From Turicibacter bilis (GTDB taxonomy: Bacteria; Bacillota_I; Bacilli_A; MOL361; Turicibacteraceae), in NCBI RefSeq assembly GCF_024499055.1, contig NZ_CP071249.1, positions 806,001 through 870,000 of the forward strand: DNA of 64,000 nt. The letters are read 5' to 3'. Below the pieces are notes generated by a model. The model ran no database searches. It saw only the letters and a list, made by a program, of their open reading frames with translations, and was not told the DNA's origin. Shown here in pieces: positions 45,301 through 52,490 of this stretch; the first letter of the stretch is position 1, and every line of letters begins with the position of its first letter. Position numbers and translations under genes: made by a program.

Positions 45301-45650
45301 TCCGATTTTATATTGAACCTTTCATTCAAACGGGATAGACCATATTGATCAAATGGAATCTTTAAAAAGTTCATTTCATTACTTTCACAAAAAATTACTT
45401 GTGTTGGTTCAACTAAAACTTCATGAAATAAATTTGTGGCTTTTTGAGTTTCTACACGATATCCTCTTAATCCAAGTTCATCTATTAATCTCATAAATAG
45501 TTTTCTATCACTGACATAATACTCTCTTAATTTTTCTAACTTAAAACAAGTTGGATCAGTATCATCTCTAATTAAAACAGTACTTAATAAATCACTAACA
45601 TTATCTTCAATATTTAATAAATATTTTGGTTTTCTAATACAATCACTCAT
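42318..45650 (-). CDS. 1110-aa protein with alphaCTD-like HhH segments and sigma region-4 helix-turn-helix
   Basis: Seen in sequence: two helix-hairpin-helix segments resembling the RNA polymerase alpha C-terminal domain (about 240-275, LVNFLKSPGVGIGKFEQLIQ; about 330-355, YSQQKGVGKAKFQKIMIALK), then a canonical sigma-70 region-4 helix-turn-helix (about 448-492, REYEFLLLRYKEGLTLQEVG, then MDVSRERIRQVL). The remaining ~600 residues look helical, possibly repeated winged-helix modules, and are unrecognised. No catalytic motif is seen. It heads the minus-strand operon with the 55-aa protein, DndD-like ATPase and 150-aa protein. A DNA- or promoter-recognising role is inferred. Confidence 0.65.
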   Translation of the reverse strand: MSDCIRKPKYLLNIEDNVSDLLSTVLIRDDTDPTCFKLEKLREYYVSDRKLFMRLIDELGLRGYRVETQKATNLFHEVLVEPTQVIFCESNEMNFLKIPFDQYGLSRLNERFNIKSDKFFNYIAIEQFTCLNANLNILGLKNEFEKNGFKFINTEQIKELGLPVVRSNSCYKEEIQRKASTSLCDEEIIVIEVEDMLGIRTNLQLPISFVYPDELKNISVDILFNENKFNAIKRYCNTNQITVLYQLTKQHLVNFLKSPGVGIGKFEQLIQFLMDQCLDVNPDSINKITSCEITYVGDVLIEDIFAERTYLHFREFCKGHGKEIISDLDSKFLSQYSQQKGVGKAKFQKIMIALKSYAIDDINKYLDKALVIKEEGEFLLDLSVTEIFDVFSLGEVEEKSTKLKDINGEKLLDLKAKYDPFKLIKLMDKIDSIRSLNSIVSGIQGILKEREYEFLLLRYKEGLTLQEVGDQMDVSRERIRQVLVKVVQKIRGYLVKNDFLLAIFMETKGKRYISKLELQNRLTNENQYIISVLKEGNDIIHYYEPLDLFYCNKNHLDASFIDEYFEQLPDSFRYYEYLPEFEDVFELLGIKGPSEELIEKLLTYYKIRRYGELCSRFRLYQLTALEYLFKYKISQSIRCDEQGISELRRLSKLYLNFDLEGADRSIEARIRDSRNIILVDSLTFSWFDGKFEDSLLREIKVFIDQILEVHGHINADQIFDQFSDRVARYSIHNKLHLYSIIRYFFDSEYKIGSRNSLMIFKNEQSKNTINSLLVNYVKQAGGCIDKEFLMNELKWPEYRVVQRVADSPEILLWSRDKIRLITDLKITEEQSSYINELVSNCMSLGYTSANMIIDEMSFDSNIATIFTQEKELNDPINLANYIKVLNPKIKGHANFLYNEESPFKNIEEYICHTLSQPTTRIQLKELLNRFGYSEQRYGRMINNLIESYKLVELSRDELISSDYYSMCVEDEKIVVDYLKEVMHDSTYMSLSKLIGYRRSLPIIEYQWTPHLLKSIAIKFGFKAINKIYSDWRYDPVIIVKSNSLIETYEDLIIDVLNNEYKGNMHMYDICDYLIAKGLLRIKDGGEKVFPYEIKMSQKIKIDELGNVKLT

Positions 45651-45751
45651 TGAATGTCATCTCCCTAGAATCATACTTCTAAATTCATTCTAATTCATTC
45701 AACAAAAAAATTCAATTTATTACATTGCTATACAAACTGGTAATTAAAATA

Positions 45752-45883
45752 AGGCTTTGTTAGACGAAATTGTTGTTATTAGTTATTTTTCTACTCGTGG
45801 TAGAGAAAATCTTTAAAAATAATAAGTAAAAATCATTGATAGTAATCATTTTTACTTATCAATAAAATTGTCTAACACAGCGT
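45752..45883. repeat. MITE-like palindromic element
   Basis: About 130 bp between the large gene and the GIY-YIG remnant has inverted ends built on TTGTTAGAC...AAATT versus its imperfect complement at about 45,862-45,880. An inner pair (AATAAGTAAAAAT / ATTTTTACTTAT) is also present. No coding capacity. It resembles a miniature inverted-repeat element or an insertion-sequence scar. Nothing else is seen in 45,651-46,000. Confidence 0.5.
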
Positions 45884-46000
45884 AAATTTAACATTACTTT
45901 AAATACAGAAATATAAGAGTTTAAGAATTAATTAAACGGGAATTCTTCTATTCAAATAAAATATTCAAAATTTGATAAAAACTATTTAATTCACTGCATA

Positions 46001-46027
46001 AAAAGGTGGTTCTTCCGAACCACCTTT
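46001..46027. terminator. Terminator after the GIY-YIG gene
   Basis: AAAAGGTGGTTC pairs with GAACCACCTTT around a 4-base loop, just below the stop codon on the minus strand. Confidence 0.85.
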
Positions 46028-46031
46028 GAAT

Positions 46032-46911
46032 TTATTCTCTTAATTTCTCTAGACTTTTTCCCTCTTTATTTTTCCATTCTTTCCATCCATTTGTAGCTCC
46101 TAAATAGATAAGATCGGATGCTCCTGAGGGGCTATTAAAGATGTGAGTTTGATTAAATTGATAGTATCCATCAATTTCTTGTAACACTCCTTGTTTCTTT
46201 AAGCGTTCTAAGTTTGTAGCTGCACTTATCTCTTTAAAACTATTTGCCGCTTTTTCAATAGAAGCTGTTTTTGAACCTTTTAAAACAACAAACTTTTTTC
46301 CTTCTCCGAGCAGATAGCCTTTGGCGTCTGCTCCTTTTTGGGTCATATAAAATGTTTCTTTTTCAAGTTCATCAAGTTGCTGCTGTAGATGATTAATTTT
46401 CTCTTTTGTTTCATTGACTTCTAATTGAAGATCGACTTTTTTGAATGGAAAGAGATTAAACGCTCCCCCTAAAATAAATTCAATCGTTTTAAACATGTCC
46501 ATCAGTTCACTTTGACGAATGTCATGAACATGACTTTCTTTTGGAATACTTGCATTTTCTAATTTATAACGACCCGCTTCTTTAATTGCTTGATAAATTT
46601 TAGACTCTAAAAACTTAACATCCGCTTTATTCAGGTTATGGGTATTACTAAAGAAGAAATAAGCATAATCCCAAAACTCTTTTTTCTTATCATGATTCAG
46701 TAAGCGTATTGCTGCTTCTTCTGTTTCTCCCACATAAATGAGATCTCCTTGTTCCTCATCACTTCCTATTAATAAATAAACAGCGACATAATCAGATTTA
46801 AACGTTGAGACTTTGTGTCTTGGAACATACTCACAACGAATACTTTACCGATGCAGTCTTTTTTCCATCGATTTCTTCATCATTTAATAATATTTGTAAG
46901 GCAATACTCAT
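46032..46911 (-). pseudogene. GIY-YIG nuclease family protein with DUF4357-like tail, frameshifted
   Basis: ATG 46911 follows GAGG and encodes MSIALQILLNDEEIDGKK, then TASVKYSL and a stop (TGA near 46,833). In the next frame the protein resumes as RCEYVPRHKVSTFKSDYVAV, YLLIGSDEEQGDLIYVGETE and continues to 46,032. YLLIG...IYVGET is the GIY-YIG core. One small indel thus separates a normal start from the remainder. A shorter product from an internal GTG would lack the first catalytic strand. The family's cellular role is unclear; some act on DNA. Confidence 0.8.
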
Positions 46912-47103
46912 CTAAAATTCCTCTTTCTTTAAATGCTTCATTAAGTGGTTGCTCAACTCTCTTAGTTGTAAGTACTCTATTTGATATAATATTTTGATAT
47001 CATCATAGGCCATCTCATACAATGGCTGCTTTGATTTTTTACTATGTATAACAAATTTCCCATACAAATGCAACACGTACTTCTGAAATAGCTTAAATAC
47101 TTT
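46912..47103 (-). pseudogene. Open fragment upstream of GIY-YIG gene
   Basis: A 63-codon frame without ATG ends with TAG directly before the GIY-YIG ATG. The translation (LYGKFVIHSKKSKQPLYEMA, then IEYLQLRELSNHLMKHLKKE) looks like real protein sequence. It is probably the 3' end of a gene whose 5' part is lost; identity unknown. Confidence 0.4.
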
Positions 47104-47180
47104 TTATTACCCCAAAATGTTATCACATAAAAAAATCTCCTTAGTAAACAAAGCTGTAAGAAGACTTTTATCTTTATTAA

Positions 47181-47397
47181 TTACATACCTAATTCACTTC
47201 TTAATGTTTTAATTACTTCTACTGATAGCTCTGTTGTTTCTAAAATAAAATCATCATCACAACCACGTTTAATTAACTTTTGAGCGAAGCGAATACGCTC
47301 TTCATTTCTCGCCTCCTCACGGTTCTTTTCATCACGCTCAAGTAAAGTCATATATTCTACCTCCGTTCGTTTACCTTCTGAACTTAAATTTCTTCTA
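47181..47397 (-). pseudogene. Tandem partial copy of the Rpn-type nuclease gene (3' end)
   Basis: Directly after the stop of the intact gene, about 70 codons repeat its C-terminus: RTEVEYMTLLERDEKNREEA, GCDDDFILETTELSVEVIKT, versus RTEVEYMTLLERDERNREEG and DEFVFETTNLSLDEIKK in the intact gene. An ATG at 47351 behind GGAGG could express a 56-aa tail. Divergence between copies shows the duplication is not recent. Confidence 0.75.
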
Positions 47398-48213
47398 TTA
47401 ATTAAGCTCCAATTCCTGTCTTAATTTCTTAATCTCATCCAGAGATAAGTTAGTTGTTTCAAAAACAAATTCATCGTCCAAACCTCTTTGAAGTAAATTT
47501 TTAGCAACAGAGCGCCTTTCCTCATTTCTACCCTCTTCACGATTTCTTTCATCACGCTCAAGTAATGTCATATATTCTACCTCCGTTCGTTTATCTTCTT
47601 TGATTGATTGTACTTTCTCATTAATTTTATGAACCAATTGACTTTTAGATTCAGACGCTACTTTGTCAGTTGAGTTCTTAATATAAGCTAAAAATTCTAA
47701 CATTTCCTGATCAACATCATCAAGTATCCCACACGTTGTCAAAAATACTTTAGTCGTTTCATCACCTAGAACTAACCTCGGATCCTCATTACATCGATTT
47801 TCAAAGGTATATAAATGTCTGCCTTGTTTAAATGGATCAAAAGTCGTACAAATAAAGATGATGAAACATTTTCGTAACTCATTGTATTTCTTCCCCTTCG
47901 TTATCATATTAATATCAATATTCCCTTGATAATAGCGGCTTCTTTTAGGAAGATTGGTATCTGTTCCCTTTTGCATCTCGATATTGTACACTGTATTTTG
48001 ATCATCATTTACATAGATGTCGAGTCTAACTCCCTTATTTTCAGCAAGAATATTAATAACCTTTTGTTCTTCTGGCATTTTTACTTCTTTAATTTCAATG
48101 TTCAATATTTTTTCTAAAACTATTTTACAAATAGACTCATCGGTCATGACTTTTGCAAATAAAAAGTCATCCTCTAAATTTAATTCTTTAACTGATTTAA
48201 CACCTGATTTCAC
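47398..48213 (-). CDS. Rpn-family PD-(D/E)xK nuclease / putative transposase
   Basis: A GTG start after GAAGGAGTATCC gives 271 aa. The N-terminus (LNLEDDFLFAKVMTDESICK) and the nuclease core (RLDIYVNDDQNTVYNIEMQK, with D and E-x-Q of the PDDEXK_2 family) identify the recombination-promoting nuclease/transposase-like group. The C-terminus is the rapidly varying tail duplicated downstream. E. coli Rpn proteins promote RecA-independent recombination. Many copies per genome are common in this group of bacteria. Confidence 0.8.
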   Translation of the reverse strand: MKSGVKSVKELNLEDDFLFAKVMTDESICKIVLEKILNIEIKEVKMPEEQKVINILAENKGVRLDIYVNDDQNTVYNIEMQKGTDTNLPKRSRYYQGNIDINMITKGKKYNELRKCFIIFICTTFDPFKQGRHLYTFENRCNEDPRLVLGDETTKVFLTTCGILDDVDQEMLEFLAYIKNSTDKVASESKSQLVHKINEKVQSIKEDKRTEVEYMTLLERDERNREEGRNEERRSVAKNLLQRGLDDEFVFETTNLSLDEIKKLRQELELN

Positions 48214-48414
48214 GATAGGATACTCCTTCTGAAATCGATTCTGCTTATATGCTTATATTATAATCGATTTCCTTTATTTTTAAAATATTGGATAACTAAA
48301 AGAATTAGCGTTATATCCCGTTATACACCACCATTCAACTTAACTTTCCCCCATTCTTAAATACGTTAAGTCTGATGAAATACCTTTAATTTGATTTAAA
48401 GCTAACCTATAGTT

Positions 48415-48447
48415 AAAGGGACTCCCTCGATACGAGATAGTCCCTTT
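48415..48447. terminator. Hairpin terminator
   Basis: AAAGGGACT pairs with AGTCCCTTT, with an inner CTCGATACGAG stem. It sits beside the remnant GIY-YIG tail exactly as the terminator at 46,001 sits beside the longer copy. Confidence 0.75.
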
Positions 48448-48450
48448 AAT

Positions 48451-48517
48451 CTTTTATTTCTTCTCTTAACTTCTCCAAACTTTCTTACATTGATTTTTTT
48501 ATTCTCTCCCAATCATT
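48451..48517 (-). pseudogene. Remnant of a second GIY-YIG/DUF4357 C-terminus
   Basis: The minus strand reads NDWERIKKSM, stop, ESLEKLREEIK, matching the end of the 46,032 gene (NGWKEWKNKEGKSLEKLRE). Only the last ~25 codons remain, with an in-frame stop. Confidence 0.55.
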
Positions 48518-48715
48518 CATTAATCATAAATATATAAATCACAATAAAAAGTTTCATCATGACTTATAAAAATGAAATTAGCTCTGAGCTTCTTTCCTCC
48601 TCTTTAAATCTATTGTCCAATGATCGCTATTTTACACTTTTATCCATAACATTCTATTTTTTACCTTATTATGTTAAAATGGAAAATAATATTTAGATTA
48701 AAAGGGGAGCATAGA

Positions 48716-50140
48716 ATGAAAAGAATACAAACAAATGATTTAGCCTCTATGATTTTAGAGGCGTTAGGGGGAAGTAGCAACATTTTCAGTTTGTCGCATT
48801 GTATGACGCGCTTACGTTTAGATGTGAAAAATCTGGATGTCGTGAAGGTTAATCAATTAAAAACATTAGATGGCGTGATTAATGTAGTGCTTCAACAGAC
48901 GAAAATTCAAATTGTCATTGGACCAAAAGTTCAACAAGTGTATGAACAATTAGAACGCTTACGGGATCAGTCTACTCCGTCTATGGTCATCTCCTCTCAT
49001 CAACGTAAAACATCATTGATTTCTCGAATACTTGATACGATTTCTCGTATTTTTACGCCTGTGATTGGTGCAATTGCTGGTGCCGGGATGATTAAAGCGT
49101 TACTCGCGTTATTAGTAGCAGCCAATCTGATTGATAAAACAGGACAAAATTACTATGTTTTAAACTTTATTGGAGATGCAGCCTTTTATTTTATGCCGAT
49201 TTTACTCGCGATGTCGGCTGCTAAGCAATTTAAATGTAATGCCTATCTAGCCGTCGTATTAGCAGGTATCTTACTTCATCCTCACCTCATCGAACTAAAA
49301 TCAGCCGGTGAGGCCGTTACCTTTTTAGGAATCCCAATGGTTCTCGCTACTTATTCGGCATCCGTTGTTCCGATGATTTTAATTACATGGGTCATGTCTT
49401 TCGTTGAGAAAACCGTCAAACGTTACACACCAAAATCAATTGAAATCTTTTTCGTTCCAATGGTTGTTCTTCTCGTGATGGCGCCGCTTGCTTTACTTGC
49501 CATTGGCCCACTGGGAACGATGGCGGGTGATTTATTAGCCAGTCTATTTAAGATCTTGGACCAAAAAGTTGGATGGATTTTACCGATTATGATGGGCATG
49601 ATTTGTCCGTTACTTGTCATGACAGGGATGCACTACAGTTTACTACCGATTCAACTCGCTCAGTATGCCACACTTGGTTATGCAACGTTAATGGGATTAC
49701 CAATGTTTGCTTCAAATATGGCGCAGGCTGCTGCAACGTTTGCGATTTATTGTCAAACAAAAGATCGTTCATTAAAAGCGATTGCTGGACCTAGTAGCTT
49801 AACCGCCTTTATGGGGATTACAGAGCCTGCCATGTATGGCGTGACATTACGATTAAAATATCCGCTTGTTGCGGCTATGATTGGTGGAGGTTGTGCTGGA
49901 ATTTGGGCTGGATTAACCAATGTCAGAACTTATGTTTCAGCAACTTCTGGGATTTTATCATTACCAGTTTACATTGGGGAGGATGGATTATCTAACCTAA
50001 TCAATGCGATCATCTGTATTATTATTTCAATGACGGTTTCATTTAGCTTAACCTTTTTCTGGACCTTGAAGAAACAACGTGAAGAAGCATGTGTCGTGTC
50101 TCAAAGTCCATCTATCTTAAAAACATCGTTAGAAAACTAA
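48716..50140 (+). CDS. PTS sugar transporter, EIIBC subunit (glucose/sucrose-type)
   Basis: ATG 48716 follows AAAAGGGGAGC and gives 474 aa. The EIIB domain (1-85) has the phosphorylated Cys29 in SLSHCMTRLRL; the EIIC domain (about 105-465) has ~10 membrane spans and the motif GITEPAMYGVTLRLKYP. It imports and phosphorylates a sugar; no EIIA is fused or adjacent, so one must act in trans. Family members take sucrose, trehalose, beta-glucosides or N-acetylmuramic acid; I cannot choose. It is monocistronic, ending in a strong terminator. Confidence 0.87.
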   Translation: MKRIQTNDLASMILEALGGSSNIFSLSHCMTRLRLDVKNLDVVKVNQLKTLDGVINVVLQQTKIQIVIGPKVQQVYEQLERLRDQSTPSMVISSHQRKTSLISRILDTISRIFTPVIGAIAGAGMIKALLALLVAANLIDKTGQNYYVLNFIGDAAFYFMPILLAMSAAKQFKCNAYLAVVLAGILLHPHLIELKSAGEAVTFLGIPMVLATYSASVVPMILITWVMSFVEKTVKRYTPKSIEIFFVPMVVLLVMAPLALLAIGPLGTMAGDLLASLFKILDQKVGWILPIMMGMICPLLVMTGMHYSLLPIQLAQYATLGYATLMGLPMFASNMAQAAATFAIYCQTKDRSLKAIAGPSSLTAFMGITEPAMYGVTLRLKYPLVAAMIGGGCAGIWAGLTNVRTYVSATSGILSLPVYIGEDGLSNLINAIICIIISMTVSFSLTFFWTLKKQREEACVVSQSPSILKTSLEN

Positions 50141-50146
50141 TTCATC

Positions 50147-50183
50147 AAAAAAGTGACCTTCCTAATAGGAAAAGTCACTTTTT
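50147..50183 (+). terminator. Terminator of the PTS gene
   Basis: AAAAAAGTGACCTTCC pairs with GGAAAAGTCACTTTTT (one bulge) around a 5-base loop. Confidence 0.88.
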
Positions 50184-50367
50184 ACTTATTTTTGTTTAAA
50201 TTTTATCCATTTTGAACTTCAATCTCATCAATCAATTAAAATAGAACACAGAATTGAAGCATGATATGAATACGTTGTGATAATTTTCATTTAATGGAGT
50301 CAAAGAAAGCTGACTTTAACAGGCTTCAACCTTTTAATACACTCCATTTATTCTTGTTAGTTTAGTC

Positions 50368-50425
50368 ACTATATAAGTCCAGATAAGTTTTTTACATCGT
50401 AAAAACTTTTAGCTGGACTATAGTC
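50368..50425. repeat. Long imperfect palindrome
   Basis: ACTATA-AGTCCAG and GTTTTTTAC arms mirror GTAAAAACTT and CTGGACTATAGT around a tiny loop, giving arms of about 25 bases. It lies in the 450-bp gap between convergent PTS and TPM genes, which otherwise holds only terminators. It could be a repeat family member or an RNA hairpin. Confidence 0.5.
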
Positions 50426-50502
50426 TGCCTTGCACGGCATAACCATCTCATATTTCGGTTGCTGTATTAAATGTAGAAAACATTTCTGTTTGTATATAGA
50501 AC

Positions 50503-50533
50503 AGGAGCTATCTTCGCCAAAGATAGCTCCTTT
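50503..50533. terminator. Terminator of the lemA-TPM operon
   Basis: AGGAGCTATCTT pairs with AAGATAGCTCCT around a 5-base loop. On the minus strand it follows the TPM gene. Confidence 0.8.
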
Positions 50534-50586
50534 CATTTACTCTGTTTAATCGTTTCATAAGTAAAAAACTGATTTTAATTTATTTT

Positions 50587-51387
50587 TTAAAAGTTTCGTG
50601 AGGCACCGCCACCTCCAGATCGGCCGCCTCCACCTTTTGATTGATGTGATGATGAAGAATGATTTGACCCTTGTGAAAGAAGGTTAATCAGTAAGATTAG
50701 CGCATCAACTGAGTTAATCCCAATCACTCGGCAGACGATAAAATAAACAACAATGACACCAATAATCATCCCAAAAATAGGTAACTCATTCATTTCTTCG
50801 GATTCAACTTTAGGAACGGTCCCGTTAAAGACATCTTCATACCCATATTCATCTTGAATAACTAAAACAATTTGATTAAAGATATCTTCAATCGCCTGCG
50901 AGTAATGACCTGATGCTAAGTTTTCCATAGACGCATCGAGAATTCGGCCAACTTTTCCATCAGGTAAAGCCCCTTCAAGTCCATAACCAACCTCGACTCT
51001 GATTTCCCTATCTTCCGTTGCTAGTAAAATAAGAACCCCATTGTCATATTTTTCATTCCCTATTTTCATTTTCTCAAACTGCTTAACCGCATAGGTTTCA
51101 ATATCACTGCCATCCAGTGTTGGAATGATGACAACTGCAATTTGTGGCCGTTCCTTTGTTTTTTCAAACACATAGTTAATCTCTAAAATATGTTCTTTTG
51201 TTTGATGAGTTAAGACGTGACTTTTATCGGTGACATAAAAACTTTGATCTGGATTCACAACTGCTTGTATGTCTAACGAACTCAGATTAAAAAGACTAAC
51301 CAATGTTACGATCAATAAAAATAACTTCGGTAACAACGTAAACTTTATTTTCTTATATCCTCTACACTTCTTTATGACTTGTTCCAT
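50587..51387 (-). CDS. TPM-domain (YgcG family) membrane protein
   Basis: From ATG 51387 (after AAAGGGTG) the protein is 266 aa: an N-terminal signal/membrane helix (about 20-42), an extracellular TPM domain (about 50-170; VIIPTLDGSDIETYAVKQFE, NGVLILLATEDREIRVEVGY, LEGALPD), a second membrane helix (about 195-215) and a Gly/Ser-rich tail ending GGGGRSGGGGASRNF. TPM proteins pair with LemA in many bacteria and are linked to membrane stress; the reaction is uncertain. It follows lemA by 61 bp. Confidence 0.85.
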   Translation of the reverse strand: MEQVIKKCRGYKKIKFTLLPKLFLLIVTLVSLFNLSSLDIQAVVNPDQSFYVTDKSHVLTHQTKEHILEINYVFEKTKERPQIAVVIIPTLDGSDIETYAVKQFEKMKIGNEKYDNGVLILLATEDREIRVEVGYGLEGALPDGKVGRILDASMENLASGHYSQAIEDIFNQIVLVIQDEYGYEDVFNGTVPKVESEEMNELPIFGMIIGVIVVYFIVCRVIGINSVDALILLINLLSQGSNHSSSSHQSKGGGGRSGGGGASRNF

Positions 51388-51448
51388 ACTTTTCACCCTT
51401 TTAAATATTGAAAAAGGCTGCAAACCTCGCAACCCTTTCCTTTATCTC

Positions 51449-52012
51449 TTAAAAATTAACACTTGGTGCTTGATCTGCACCTGCTTGAGCTTCAAAATAA
51501 TCGCGTTTTTCAACACCCATTATACTTGCAATAAAGCTAGTTGGGAACTTACGGATTTTTGCATTGAACGTTTGAACAGATTCATTATATCGATTACGCT
51601 CTGTTGCAATACGATTTTCAGTTCCAGCTAGTTCATCCATTAGGGCTGTAAATTGCGTGTCAGCTTTTAATTCTGGATAATTTTCTACTACCATTAATAA
51701 ACGAGATAACGCTCCTTCTAATTCATTAGACGCTTCAACTTTATCATTGACAGTTGTCGCTCCCGCTAATTTTGAACGTGCATCAGCAATAGCTGTGAAT
51801 ACGTCTTTTTCATGTTGCATATAACCTTGTGTCGCACTGACTAAGTTAGGAATCAAATCAAAACGGCGTTGTAATTGTGTCTCAACTTTTGCAAACTGAG
51901 CATCAACGTCCTCTTCAGCTGCAACAATTCCGTTATAACTAGAAATAAAATAACCTGCAATTAATAGAATAATCACAAAAACTCCAATTAAAATAGTAGT
52001 TGTTTTTTTCAT
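51449..52012 (-). CDS. lemA: LemA family protein
   Basis: The 187-aa protein has one N-terminal membrane helix (about 5-25) and the LemA helical bundle (YNGIVAAEEDVDAQFAKVET, QLQRRFDLIPNLVSATQGYM, ending KRDYFEAQAGADQAPSVNF). The function of LemA is not settled; it is membrane-bound with the soluble part outside. It forms a two-gene unit with the TPM protein downstream. Confidence 0.9.
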   Translation of the reverse strand: MKKTTTILIGVFVIILLIAGYFISSYNGIVAAEEDVDAQFAKVETQLQRRFDLIPNLVSATQGYMQHEKDVFTAIADARSKLAGATTVNDKVEASNELEGALSRLLMVVENYPELKADTQFTALMDELAGTENRIATERNRYNESVQTFNAKIRKFPTSFIASIMGVEKRDYFEAQAGADQAPSVNF

Positions 52013-52117
52013 TCATTTTACCCCTTTATTTTCTTTTTAATACATTTATTATAGCATAAATTTGGTAAACAATACTGTTTTTAACCGCATCAATTGTTTT
52101 TTATCACCTATCTAAAA

Positions 52118-52138
52118 GGCTGTCCACAAAAGACAGCC
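52118..52138. terminator. Hairpin GGCTGTC/GACAGCC
   Basis: A 7-bp stem with a 7-base loop, flanked by A- and T-rich tracts. It lies just beyond the stop of a minus-strand remnant. Confidence 0.55.
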
Positions 52139-52141
52139 ACT

Positions 52142-52285
52142 TTAAAAGATGAAGTATCGAGTCACAGTTTCTACTCTGCGTTCTTCGTTCATCGTTAAAC
52201 GTATGATTTTTAAATATAACCATTTAGCGCAACTACCTTGAACAATTCTTGGTGTTCCCTGAACTTCAATCCATTCATTCTCTTT
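52142..52285 (-). pseudogene. C-terminal gene remnant
   Basis: A 47-codon frame with no start reads EWIEVQGTPRIVQGSCAKWL, then YLKIIRLTMNEERRVETVTR and YFIF before a stop and hairpin. It looks like the tail of a lost gene. The rest of 52,013-52,459 shows nothing else coding. Confidence 0.4.
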
Positions 52286-52459
52286 TTAGCCTCTCATCAT
52301 CATTTAGGAAGAATCATCCTCACCCCTCATTTTCACACCAACTAAGTCCAAATCGATATCCCACATGAGATGCTTCTACTAAGATGAGATCAGCCTAGAC
52401 ATGCCTTCTACTTCTAACGTATTGCCCTTCAGTTTTACTGAAGAATCAAACCATTTAAA

Positions 52460-52490
52460 AAGTGACTTCCTTAATAAGAAAAGTCACTTG
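52460..52490 (-). terminator. Terminator of the GT2/YwaF operon
   Basis: AAGTGACTT pairs with AAGTCACTT across a short loop, followed on the minus strand by a T-run; it overlaps the last codons of the YwaF-like gene. Confidence 0.75.

Larger units (their letters stand above)
48214..48715. other. Intergenic stretch with gene remnants
   Basis: Holds a terminator (48,415-48,447), the decayed GIY-YIG tail (48,451-48,517) and the PTS promoter region. No intact gene seen. Confidence 0.5.
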
